The translations under genes and the position numbers were made by a program. This document shows positions 32,390 through 39,816 of a stretch of 42,116 nucleotides of DNA, piece after piece. Positions within the stretch are counted from its first letter, which is position 1, and every line of letters begins with the position of its first letter. The notes beneath the pieces are model-generated. The model did no database searches. It was not told the DNA's origin and saw only the letters and a program-made list of their open reading frames with translations. The stretch is from Microbacteriaceae bacterium (GTDB lineage: Bacteria > Actinomycetota > Actinomycetes > Actinomycetales > Microbacteriaceae), in NCBI GenBank assembly GCA_003852775.1, contig RDDZ01000092.1:1-42116 (forward strand), given 5' to 3'.

Positions 32390-33666
32390 GAGTGCTCCAA
32401 TACGGGGTGGGTGTGGTCGAGGGTGGAGAGCGCGACGCGCAGCTGTGCGCGCGCGCTCGGCTCCGCCTGGGGGGAGACGCGCGCGGTGCGCGCCTCGTAG
32501 GTGTCGTCGGCGTAGGCGGCGGCGTCGGGGAGGTAGCCCTGATAGGGGCCGGCGCATCCGATGAGGCGGACGGGCCCCGGCTGATCGGCGAGCGACTGCG
32601 CGGTGGAGGAGAACACCTCGAACGGCAGGGCGATCCAGGTCACGTGGCCGAGGCGCACGAGCCGCGCGGTCGCCTCGACGGGGTCGGGGACGGGGCGCTC
32701 GGCGACCGCGAGCTCGATGCGGGCGCCGTCGACGACCGACTGGAGCACGGATGCCGTGTCCTCGTCCGCCGCAGCCCGACGCTCCTCGGCGTCGGCGAGA
32801 CGCGCTCGCGCCGCAGCGGGGTCGCGGAGGGCGGCTGGGAGCGCGAGGTCCGCGTCGTGGACGGAGAGCCGGGGGCCCACCGGGACGCCCCACGGGATCG
32901 CCGTGAGCACGGCGTCGGCCGTGAGCGCGCCGAGCCTCTCGGCCTCGGCGGGGCTCGCCTCCCGGCGGGTGAACCGCGTGGACAGGTCGCCGCTCGCGCC
33001 GTCGAGGAATGCGACGACGGCGTCGGGGTGGCGTCGCCGCAGCTCCCGGCGGAGGGCGCCCGGCCAGTCGGCCGACCACGAGAGGTTGTCGGGGCCCAGC
33101 ACCGTCGCGTGGCAGGGAACGTCGACGATGATCGCGGTGACCCGGTCGTCCACGGCGAGCGTCAGCACCCCCACCGTGACGTCGACGGCGGCGTCGAGGT
33201 AGGCGCGGCGGCTCGCGAGCCCCCGCACCGTCGGCTCGCTCCAGCTCGCCTCGGCGGGCACGCGGTCGCGCCACGCGACAGCGACCGCGAGCTCGAGCCG
33301 CACGAGCAGCTCGGAGACCGCGGCTTCGTCGAGCGCGGCGACGTGGCCCGGCGCGAGCTCGCCCAGCCAGTGGGCGGGGCCGCTGTGGGTGTGCGAGGCC
33401 GCGAAGACGACGGGCACCGCGCGTCCGGCGATGCGCGTCACGATGCGCTCGAGTTCGCGCGTGAGCCGCTCGGTGACGGCGACCGCGTCGAGCGCCACCC
33501 AGACGAGCTGCGCGCTCCCGTCGTCGAGGACGACGACCGATGCCTCGAGGTCGTCGAGCGTCGAGACGGCGTGCGCCTCCCCGCGGGCGATGTATCCCGC
33601 GAGCGGGCCGGTCCGCGACGGGGTGACGGTCGCGCGAGCCGCGCCGACGCGCAGTCGTCCGCTCAT
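32386..33666 (-). CDS. Neutral ceramidase-fold zinc amidase, cytoplasmic; candidate amino-sugar deacetylase
   Basis: The 426 residues match the N-terminal domain family of neutral/alkaline ceramidases, which cleave N-acyl bonds. Conserved positions are visible: VGAARATVTP and LAGY at the N-terminus, SHTHSGP (His92/His94), DVPCHATVLG (His186), SGDLS (Ser229, the place of the catalytic Ser of GDVSPN), LPFE (Glu350) and GYLPD (Tyr378). These correspond to the zinc ligands and nucleophile of Pseudomonas ceramidase. There is no signal peptide, unlike secreted ceramidases. It is embedded between nanE and the SIS gene with 4-base overlaps on both sides. Action on an N-acetyl amino sugar phosphate is an inference from this position and from the absence of nagA. 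Confidence 0.8.
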   Translation of the reverse strand: MSGRLRVGAARATVTPSRTGPLAGYIARGEAHAVSTLDDLEASVVVLDDGSAQLVWVALDAVAVTERLTRELERIVTRIAGRAVPVVFAASHTHSGPAHWLGELAPGHVAALDEAAVSELLVRLELAVAVAWRDRVPAEASWSEPTVRGLASRRAYLDAAVDVTVGVLTLAVDDRVTAIIVDVPCHATVLGPDNLSWSADWPGALRRELRRRHPDAVVAFLDGASGDLSTRFTRREASPAEAERLGALTADAVLTAIPWGVPVGPRLSVHDADLALPAALRDPAAARARLADAEERRAAADEDTASVLQSVVDGARIELAVAERPVPDPVEATARLVRLGHVTWIALPFEVFSSTAQSLADQPGPVRLIGCAGPYQGYLPDAAAYADDTYEARTARVSPQAEPSARAQLRVALSTLDHTHPVLEHS

Positions 33667-34349
33667 GACGCGTCGGGCTCCCGGAGCGCGCCGAGCAGGT
33701 AGGCGGTCTGCGAGAGCGGGTTCGTCACGGCGGTGCCCACCACGACGGCGTGCGCACCGGCCGCGATCGCCGCGGCGACGTCGTCCCGCGTGCGGATGCG
33801 CCCCTCGGCGACGATGGGCACGTCGATGCGCGGGGCGAGGGCGGCGATGAGGTCGATGTCCGGGTCGAGCGGCACGCGCCCCGAGGTGTATCCGGACAGC
33901 GTCGTGGCGACGGCGTCGGCCCCCGCGGCGGCTGCGGCCACGCCCGCTTCGAGCGTGTCGACGTCGGCCATGATCGCCACGTCCGACGCCGCTCGGATGC
34001 GTGCGACCTCGTCGGCGAAGGTGCGTCCGTTGGGCCGGGGCCGCAGCGTGCCGTCCATCGCGACGATGGCGGCGCCCGCCTCCACGAGACGCAGCGCGGT
34101 CTCCGCGTCGGGCGTGATGAAGACGCCTTCGGTGCCGACCTTGTCGATGCCGATGATCGGGACCGACACGGTCGCGGCGATCGCGCGGACGTCCTCCACG
34201 CCGTTCGCGCGGATGCCGGACGCCCCACCCAGCTCGGCCGCGCGCGCCATGAGTGCCATCACTGAGCTGTCGCGCAGCGGGTTCGGGGCGTACGCCTGGC
34301 ACGAGATCACGAGCGACGAGGCGGGGATGAGGGAGGAGAAGCGGTTCAT
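33663..34349 (-). CDS. nanE: N-acetylmannosamine-6-phosphate 2-epimerase
   Basis: This 228-residue TIM-barrel enzyme converts ManNAc-6-P to GlcNAc-6-P. Family motifs are LVISCQAYAPNPLRD, ANGVEDVRAI, PIIGIDKVGTEGVFITP (catalytic Lys), IMADVDTLEAG and VPIVAEGRIRTRDD (Glu). The start overlaps the upstream kinase stop and its end overlaps the ceramidase-like gene, each by ATGA. Its presence points to ManNAc or a sialic-acid-derived sugar among the substrates. No nanA lyase is in the window. Confidence 0.92.
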   Translation of the reverse strand: MNRFSSLIPASSLVISCQAYAPNPLRDSSVMALMARAAELGGASGIRANGVEDVRAIAATVSVPIIGIDKVGTEGVFITPDAETALRLVEAGAAIVAMDGTLRPRPNGRTFADEVARIRAASDVAIMADVDTLEAGVAAAAAGADAVATTLSGYTSGRVPLDPDIDLIAALAPRIDVPIVAEGRIRTRDDVAAAIAAGAHAVVVGTAVTNPLSQTAYLLGALREPDAS

Positions 34350-35284
34350 GCGGCGGAGCTTTCGGGTCGCGTCAGGATCTCGACGAGCGGGCGGTAGATG
34401 CTCGGGCCGTCGGCCGCGATGCGCGCGGCGCCGTCGAGCGGGCTGCCGGCCGAGGGGACCGTCAGCAGATGGGCGGCGCGTGCCGCGAGAGCGTCGATGA
34501 ACTCGCGTTCGAGGCGCGAGCCCGGCGCGATGAGGCGGCCGGTGACCGCGACGCGGTCGATGCCGGGCAGGGCCTCGGCGGCCGTGGCGCACGCGTGGGC
34601 GAGCTCCTCGGCGGCGTGGCGCACGATCGCAGCGGCGGCCGCGTCGTGCTCCGCCTCCTCGATCACGCGGGGCGCGAAGCGGGCCACCCGGTCGATGCGG
34701 TCGGTCATCTGGTAGAGCGCCCACGTCGCGTCGCGCGGTGAGCCTCCGAAGACCTCGTGCACGGCGGCGACGAGCGACGAGGGCGGGTTGCGTCCGTCGT
34801 CGCTGCGGAGCGCCGCTTCGAGGGCGGCCCGGCCGATCGAGAAGGCGCTGCCCGCGTCGCCGAACAGGAAGCCCCACCCGTCGATGCGGTGGCCGCGACC
34901 CTCGGCGTCGACCGCGAGCGTCACGCATCCGGTCCCCACGGCCGACACCACCCCCGGTCCGCCGAGTGCGCCCGCGTGGGCCGTCACCTCGTCGGGGGCG
35001 AGCACGACCTCGCGCACCGGGTGGTCGGCGAGCAGCATCCGCGCGAGACGGTCGCGCGAGGCGTGATCGATGGGGAGGCCCGTGTGCCCCACGACGAGCC
35101 GGTCGATCGTGCCCGGCGCGTCGGGCACCGCGGCGAGGGCGGCGCTCACGTTGGCGGCGACGGCGGCGAAGCCGTCGGTCGTCTGGATGAACCCCGCCAC
35201 GGCGGCGTCCTCCGTGGTCCAGGAGGCGCGGGCTCGGGTCGTGGACTGACCGCCGTCGACGGCGATCCAGGTGCCCCCGCTCAC
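34346..35284 (-). CDS. BadF/BadG-type N-acetyl amino sugar kinase
   Basis: This 312-residue ASKHA-fold kinase has the phosphate-1 motif AVDGGQSTTRA at the N-terminus, SAVGTGCVTLAV in the middle and WGFLFGDAGSAFSIGR. This is the family of GlcNAc kinase NAGK and of the MurNAc/GlcNAc kinase MurK. It probably phosphorylates the imported N-acetyl sugar at C6. Its GTG start overlaps the permease stop, and its end overlaps nanE. The exact sugar (GlcNAc, ManNAc or MurNAc) is open. Confidence 0.87.
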   Translation of the reverse strand: MSGGTWIAVDGGQSTTRARASWTTEDAAVAGFIQTTDGFAAVAANVSAALAAVPDAPGTIDRLVVGHTGLPIDHASRDRLARMLLADHPVREVVLAPDEVTAHAGALGGPGVVSAVGTGCVTLAVDAEGRGHRIDGWGFLFGDAGSAFSIGRAALEAALRSDDGRNPPSSLVAAVHEVFGGSPRDATWALYQMTDRIDRVARFAPRVIEEAEHDAAAAAIVRHAAEELAHACATAAEALPGIDRVAVTGRLIAPGSRLEREFIDALAARAAHLLTVPSAGSPLDGAARIAADGPSIYRPLVEILTRPESSAA

Positions 35285-36111
35285 TTGATGCCCGCGTTCA
35301 TGGCGATGCCCTCGACGAACTTCTTCTGGAGCAGGAGGAACAGGGCGATCGTGGGGAGCACGGCGAGCAGCGCCGCCATGAGGATGACCGGGATGCCGGT
35401 GTCGCCGAGCTGGTTGCTCTGCATCGCGGCGAGCCCCACGGGGAGGGTGCGGTAGTCGTCGTCCGATGCCACGAGCAGCGGCCACAGGTGGCTGTCCCAG
35501 TTCGTCATGAAGATGAACAGCGCGAGCGCGCTGATCGTCCCGCTCACCGACGGCACGATGACCGACACGAGGATGCGGAACGGTCCCGCGCCGTCGAGGC
35601 GTGCCGCCTCGAGCAGCTCGTCGGGCACCGAATCGATGGCCTGCTTCATGAGGAAGATGCCGAACGCGCTCGTCGCGGCCGGGATGATGAGGCCCGCGAA
35701 GCTGTCGGTCCAGCCGAGGTCGAAGACGAGCTTGTAGAGCGGCACGTAGAGCACCTCGAGCGGGATCATGAGCGTCGCGATGACGAGGATGAATCCGGCG
35801 TTGCGGCCCGGGTAGTGGAACTTGCTGAAGCTGTAGCCGGCCGCCGTGCAGGTGATGACGTTGAGCACCGTCACCGAGACGCCGACGATCGTGCTGTTGA
35901 GGAAGTACGTGTCGAAGTTGCCGGCCTCGAACACCCGGGCGATGTTGTCCCAGCGCCACTCGGCGGGCCACCAGCTCGCGCCCGCGCCCATCTTCTCGCC
36001 GGGCGCCTTGAACGCCGTCAGCACCGCGTAGACGAGCACGCTGAAGATGGCGAGGCCTCCCGCGGCGGCTGCCACGAGGCCGATCGATGAGGCGATGCGT
36101 TCACGCTTCAC
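35281..36111 (-). CDS. Amino-sugar ABC transporter permease, MalG-like
   Basis: This 276-residue permease has six predicted spans, the EAA loop EAARLDGAGPFRILVSVIVP and the typical C-terminal KKFVEGIAMNAGIK. GTG 36111 starts 2 bases after the upstream permease stop. Longer in-frame readings upstream would run through that permease. It pairs with the product of 36114-37013; no ATPase gene is present. Confidence 0.9.
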   Translation of the reverse strand: MKRERIASSIGLVAAAAGGLAIFSVLVYAVLTAFKAPGEKMGAGASWWPAEWRWDNIARVFEAGNFDTYFLNSTIVGVSVTVLNVITCTAAGYSFSKFHYPGRNAGFILVIATLMIPLEVLYVPLYKLVFDLGWTDSFAGLIIPAATSAFGIFLMKQAIDSVPDELLEAARLDGAGPFRILVSVIVPSVSGTISALALFIFMTNWDSHLWPLLVASDDDYRTLPVGLAAMQSNQLGDTGIPVILMAALLAVLPTIALFLLLQKKFVEGIAMNAGIK

Positions 36112-36113
36112 GG

Positions 36114-37013
36114 TCAGTCCTTCCGTCGCAGCGCACGGATCTGCACGAGGGCGATCGCGAGCAGTGCGATGAACATGATCACGGCGACCGCGGAGGCGCG
36201 GCCCATGCGGGCGCTCTCGAACGCGGTCTTGTAGACGAACAGGTTGATGACCTCGGTTCCGAACGCGCCGTTCGTCAGCACCTTCTGCGGGCTGAACGCC
36301 TGGACGCCTCGGAGCACGGCCATGATGACGCAGACGAGCGTGATCGGGCGCAGGAGGGGAAGCGTCACGCTCCAGAAGCGACGGATCGCCCCCGCGCCGT
36401 CGAGGCGGGCGGCCTCGTAGACGTCCTGGGGGAGCGAGGCCATGCCGGCCAGGAAGAGGATGAGGAAGAAGCCGGTCTCCTTCCAGATGCTCATGATGAC
36501 GAGCGCCCAGCGCGCGTAGGCCGAGCTCGTGAGCCACTGGACGTCGAGACCGAGCAGCTCGTTGAGCATGCCGTCCGGGTGCAGCACGACGCGCCAGACG
36601 ATCGACGCCGCGACCCAGCTCGTCGCGAGCGGGAGGAACCACAGGAGGCGCACGAAGCCGGCGCCGAAGAGCTTCTGGGAGAGCACCTGGGCGAGCATGA
36701 GCGCGAGCAGAAGCGCGGTGCCGTAGGTGCCGATCGCGTAGAAGAGGGTCTGGCCGGTCGCTTCCAGGAAGCGCGGGTCGCTCGAGAGGTACGCGAAGTT
36801 CTTGAGGCCGACGAACTCCGGAGCCGAGGTGAGGCTGTAGTCGAAGAACGCCAGGGCGAAGACCTGGATGGCCGGGTAGATCGCGAACAGCGCGAACAGC
36901 GCGAGGGCGGGGACCGCGAACAGGAAGCCGGCGAGGGAACTGCGACGGGAGAGGGACCGTGCCCCCCGGGCGCGACGCCCGGGGAGCACGGTCATGGTGC
37001 GGGTGGAGCTCAC
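36114..37013 (-). CDS. Amino-sugar ABC transporter permease, MalF-like
   Basis: The 299-residue membrane protein starts with a basic segment (residues 1-27), followed by six predicted spans and the EAA motif EAARLDGAGAIRRFWSVTLP. GTG 37013 begins 1 base after the binding-protein stop; an internal ATG at 36995 is an alternative. It transports the sugar delivered by the lipoprotein at 37015-38301. Confidence 0.9.
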   Translation of the reverse strand: MSSTRTMTVLPGRRARGARSLSRRSSLAGFLFAVPALALFALFAIYPAIQVFALAFFDYSLTSAPEFVGLKNFAYLSSDPRFLEATGQTLFYAIGTYGTALLLALMLAQVLSQKLFGAGFVRLLWFLPLATSWVAASIVWRVVLHPDGMLNELLGLDVQWLTSSAYARWALVIMSIWKETGFFLILFLAGMASLPQDVYEAARLDGAGAIRRFWSVTLPLLRPITLVCVIMAVLRGVQAFSPQKVLTNGAFGTEVINLFVYKTAFESARMGRASAVAVIMFIALLAIALVQIRALRRKD

Positions 37014-37014
37014 G

Positions 37015-38301
37015 TCAGCCCTGCAGGATGCGGGTGACCGAGGCCGACGCCTCCGCCGCGGCGTCCTTCACGGACTTGCCGTCGAACACGACGTCGTTGA
37101 CCATCTTCTGGATCACGTCCTGGACCTCGGCGTAGTGCGGCGTCACCTGGTCGAAGCGGCCGACCGAGTAGGCCTCGCCCCAGACGTCGATGAACGGGAT
37201 CTCCTGGGCGGCGGGGGTCGTCTCCCAGCCCACGACCGGCTGCACGAAGTCGGTGCCCTCGAGGAACTCGGTCGGGTGGTCCGCCAGGAACTGGATGAAG
37301 CGCCAGGCCTCGGCCTGCTGCTTGCTGGCCTTGTTCACGGCGAGGTAGTAGGCGTAGACGCGCGAGGTGGGCTCGCTCGGGTTCGCCTGGGGGAGCGGAA
37401 CGACCTGCAGGTTCGCGTAGGTCTCGGGGTTGGTCTCCGAGATCTGCTGCATGGCCCACGGGTAGACGATCGCCATCGACTGGGTGCCGGTCGCGAGGTC
37501 CTGGAACGGCGTCGTGGCCTCGCGGCTCGTCGCGTTCGGGTCGGCCGCGGCGGTCGGGCCGGTCGCGAGGTCGGCCCAGGTCTGCAGCGCGGCGATCGCC
37601 TCGGGCGAGTCGAGGGCTCCCTCGTCGCCGTCGGCGATCACGCCGCCGGTCTGGTGCAGCAGGGTCTGGTACTGCTGGGCGTACCAGAGCGAGTGCAGGT
37701 AGAGGAAGCTGAACGCCTGCGGGTGGCCCGCGGCGGCGAGCTTCTGGGCGGCCGCGCTCACGTCATCCCAGGTCTCGAGGGGCGTCGTCGCCGGGTCGAG
37801 ACCTGCGTCCGCGAAGTGCGCGGTGTTGATGGCGAGTGCCGAGCCGTTGAACTCGCTCGGGAGGCCGTAGATCGTGCCGTCCTCGTCCGACGCGCCGGCG
37901 AGTGCGCCGTCGACGTAGCGCGCCGCCACCTCGGCCGCGTCCGCGGCGCCGAGCGCCTCGGGGTCGATCGGGGCGAGCAGGCCCTTCGGCAGGTACTCGC
38001 CGCGGATCGCCGCGTCGTCCATGTTGATGATGTCGGGACCCGAGCCGTTGCTGAGCGACGTCAGCATCTTGGTGTTGAAGTCGCCGTTGGGGATCGTCTG
38101 GTAGTCGATCGTGATGTTCGGGTTGGCCTCCTCGTACTCGTCGATGAGCGCCTCGAACACCTCGATCATGGGCGGGTGCGTGTGCGTCCAGAACGAGATG
38201 GTGATCTTCTCGTCGCCGCTGGGTGCCGACGCGGAGCACGCCACCAGCGAGGCTGCTGTGGCGATGCCCGCCGCGACGGCGAGGACCTTCGTCTTTCTCA
38301 T
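37015..38301 (-). CDS. Amino-sugar ABC transporter substrate-binding lipoprotein
   Basis: The 428-residue family 1 solute-binding protein has a lipobox LVAC with Cys22. Typical features are ITISFWTHTHPPMIEVFEALIDEYE at the N-terminus of the mature protein, GPDIINMDDA, and a Trp-rich lobe (FLYLHSLWYAQQYQ). GGAGAAGC lies directly upstream of ATG 38301. Binding of an N-acetylated amino sugar is inferred from the downstream enzymes. Confidence 0.92.
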   Translation of the reverse strand: MRKTKVLAVAAGIATAASLVACSASAPSGDEKITISFWTHTHPPMIEVFEALIDEYEEANPNITIDYQTIPNGDFNTKMLTSLSNGSGPDIINMDDAAIRGEYLPKGLLAPIDPEALGAADAAEVAARYVDGALAGASDEDGTIYGLPSEFNGSALAINTAHFADAGLDPATTPLETWDDVSAAAQKLAAAGHPQAFSFLYLHSLWYAQQYQTLLHQTGGVIADGDEGALDSPEAIAALQTWADLATGPTAAADPNATSREATTPFQDLATGTQSMAIVYPWAMQQISETNPETYANLQVVPLPQANPSEPTSRVYAYYLAVNKASKQQAEAWRFIQFLADHPTEFLEGTDFVQPVVGWETTPAAQEIPFIDVWGEAYSVGRFDQVTPHYAEVQDVIQKMVNDVVFDGKSVKDAAAEASASVTRILQG

Positions 38302-38338
38302 TGCTTCTCCTTGGTTGGGGTGGTGCTGATGCGAGGGG

Positions 38339-39052
38339 TCAGGACGGCGAGGGGCCGAGGAGCTCCGCGCGCAGGCTGTAGCGGTCGCCTCGGTAGTACG
38401 AGCGCCCGAGCTCGATGACCGTGCCCGCGCGGTCGGCGCTCTCGACCAGGAGCTGGACGCACGGCTGGCGCTCGTCGATGCCGAGGCGCTCCACGACGTC
38501 CGAGGGCGGGAGCACGGCGTGGATGTCGAGGGTCGCGCGGTCGATCACGATCCCCCAGCGGTCGGCGAGCAGCTGGTACCAGCTCGTCTCGAGGTCGTCG
38601 CGGCGCAGGCCGGGGACGCGCTTGGTGGGGATCGTGGTCGTCTCGACGGCGAGCGGCAGGCCGTCGGCGAGACGAAGTCGCGTGAACTCGTAGACGGGCT
38701 CGCCGGTGGGCACGCGGAGACGGTGCGCGGCGAGGCGATCGGCGCGACGGGTGTCGAACGAGATCATCCGCGTCTCGGGCGTGAGACCTCGGCGGCGCAT
38801 GTCCTCGCTGAACGAGGTCATCGCGATGCGGCGGGTCAGGCGGCTGCGGCTCACGTAGGTGCCGGCGCCCGGCCGGCGCTCGAGGCTCCCCGCGAGCACG
38901 AGCTCGTCGACGGCCCGGCGGAGGGTCATCCGGGAGACGCCGAACATCTCGGCGAGGGCCCGCTCGGGAGGCAGGGCGTCGCCTTCGTTGAGCTGCGCGA
39001 GCACGTGCTTGAGCTGCTCGCGAGCGTGTGCTGCACGGGGCGGCAGGGCCAT
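38339..39052 (-). CDS. GntR-family (HutC/DasR-type) transcriptional regulator
   Basis: The 237 residues comprise an N-terminal winged helix (LPPERALAEMFGVSRMTLRRAVDELVLAGSLERRPGAGTYVSRS, about residues 20-65) and a C-terminal UTRA effector domain (starting MTSFSEDMRRRGL and ending YYRGDRYSLRAELL). HutC-type regulators with this architecture, such as DasR and NagR, bind GlcN-6-P or GlcNAc-6-P. ATG 39052 is chosen over an upstream in-frame GTG at 39088 because AGGAGG lies 8 bases before it. It heads the amino-sugar operon and lies just downstream of two DasR-type operators. Confidence 0.92.
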   Translation of the reverse strand: MALPPRAAHAREQLKHVLAQLNEGDALPPERALAEMFGVSRMTLRRAVDELVLAGSLERRPGAGTYVSRSRLTRRIAMTSFSEDMRRRGLTPETRMISFDTRRADRLAAHRLRVPTGEPVYEFTRLRLADGLPLAVETTTIPTKRVPGLRRDDLETSWYQLLADRWGIVIDRATLDIHAVLPPSDVVERLGIDERQPCVQLLVESADRAGTVIELGRSYYRGDRYSLRAELLGPSPS

Positions 39053-39123
39053 CGCCGATCCTCCTCTCGGGTGCTGACCAATATGCACATCGAGAGACGG
39101 GCTAGCCAGCCCGATTCGAGAAT

Positions 39124-39135
39124 TGGTTTAGACCA
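39124..39135. promoter_or_regulatory. DasR-type operator 1 (TGGTTTAGACCA)
   Basis: The 12-mer matches the DasR-responsive core TGGTCTAGACCA at 11 of 12 positions. It is extended by AAT on the left and ATT on the right, giving 7-bp perfect arms (39121-39127 / 39132-39138). It lies 72 bases upstream of the gntR start in the 252-base gene-free gap 39053-39304. Confidence 0.75.
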
Positions 39136-39173
39136 ATTCCATGGCCCGGTTCGAGAACATGATTCTGACCAGG

Positions 39174-39180
39174 ATTTATA
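39174..39180 (-). promoter_or_regulatory. Possible -10 of the gntR-amino-sugar operon
   Basis: TATAAAT on the minus strand lies between the two operator-like sites and about 120 bases before the gntR start. No convincing -35 is seen at 17 bases. A regulator bound at 39124-39135 would block elongation from here. Confidence 0.35.
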
Positions 39181-39206
39181 ACGAGCACATTTCGAGACAG
39201 CGGCCT

Positions 39207-39218
39207 AGTGCTAGACCA
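39207..39218. promoter_or_regulatory. DasR-type operator 2, imperfect (AGTGCTAGACCA)
   Basis: Nine of 12 positions match TGGTCTAGACCA, with the right half-site CTAGACCA intact. Further TGGTC-like half-sites on the minus strand occur near 39075-39080 and 39165-39170, so several regulator dimers could bind across the region. Confidence 0.5.
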
Positions 39219-39247
39219 ACCGCCCCTCGGTCGGCGGGCGCGGTGAA

Positions 39248-39286
39248 CCCGCCCCGGCGCGGTCGCGGCCGGCTGGGGGAGGCGGG
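39248..39286 (-). terminator. Possible terminator of yajQ
   Basis: The outer arms CCCGCC (39248-39253) / GGCGGG (39281-39286) enclose an inner 5-bp stem CCGGC / GCCGG (39254-39258 / 39268-39272), with an asymmetric bulge. It begins 19 bases beyond the yajQ stop. There is no T-tract. Confidence 0.35.
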
Positions 39287-39304
39287 GTCAGCGCAGCGGC
39301 CTGC

Positions 39305-39793
39305 TCAGCGGAAGTTCACGAACTGCAGCGCGACGTCGAGGTCCTTGCCCTTGAGGAGGGCGATCACGGCCTGCAGGTCGTCGCGGCTCTTCGACTGCAC
39401 GCGCAGCTCGTCGCCCTGGATCTGCGACTTGACCGACTTGGGGCCCTCCTCGCGGATGATCTTCGAGATCTTCTTCGCGTCCTCGGAGGAGATGCCCTCC
39501 TTCATGCGCGCCTCGATGCGGTACTCCTTGCCCGAGGGGAACGGGTCGCCGGCGTCGAGCGAGCGCAGCGAGATGCCCCGCTTGATGAGCTTCTGCTCGA
39601 AGACGTCGAGCACGGCCTTCACGCGGTCCTCGGAGTTCGCCTTCATGAGGATCTTCTCGCCGGAGAACTCGATCGACGCCCCGACGTTCTTGAAGTCGTA
39701 GCGCTGCGCGATCTCCTTCTGCGCCTGGTTGAGCGCGTTCTGGGTCTCCATCGGGTCGACCTTGCTCACGATGTCGAAAGAGGAATCTGCCAT
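39305..39793 (-). CDS. YajQ-family nucleotide-binding protein
   Basis: The 162-residue protein matches the two-lobed YajQ/DUF520 fold from its opening [20 protein letters not shown] to its end [23 protein letters not shown]. Family members bind nucleic acid, tRNA or cyclic di-GMP in other bacteria; the ligand here is unknown. TAGCAT lies 6 bases before ATG 39793, indicating a leaderless transcript. The length is that of the family. Confidence 0.93.
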   Translation of the reverse strand: MADSSFDIVSKVDPMETQNALNQAQKEIAQRYDFKNVGASIEFSGEKILMKANSEDRVKAVLDVFEQKLIKRGISLRSLDAGDPFPSGKEYRIEARMKEGISSEDAKKISKIIREEGPKSVKSQIQGDELRVQSKSRDDLQAVIALLKGKDLDVALQFVNFR

Positions 39794-39799
39794 GCCGCC

Positions 39800-39809
39800 A
39801 TGCTAGGAC
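39800..39809. promoter_or_regulatory. Interlocked divergent -10 elements of yajQ and the transglycosylase
   Basis: TAGCAT (minus, 39800-39805) and TAGGAC (plus, 39804-39809) share the CTAG at 39803-39806. They end 6 and 7 bases before ATG 39793 (minus) and ATG 39817 (plus). The two starts are only 23 bases apart, so polymerase can serve only one direction at a time. Confidence 0.5.
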
Positions 39810-39816
39810 TTGACGG

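Noticed and set aside
39053-39088. Upstream GTG (39088) as the gntR start
   Set aside because: It would add 12 residues without family similarity, while ATG 39052 has a strong AGGAGG at proper spacing.
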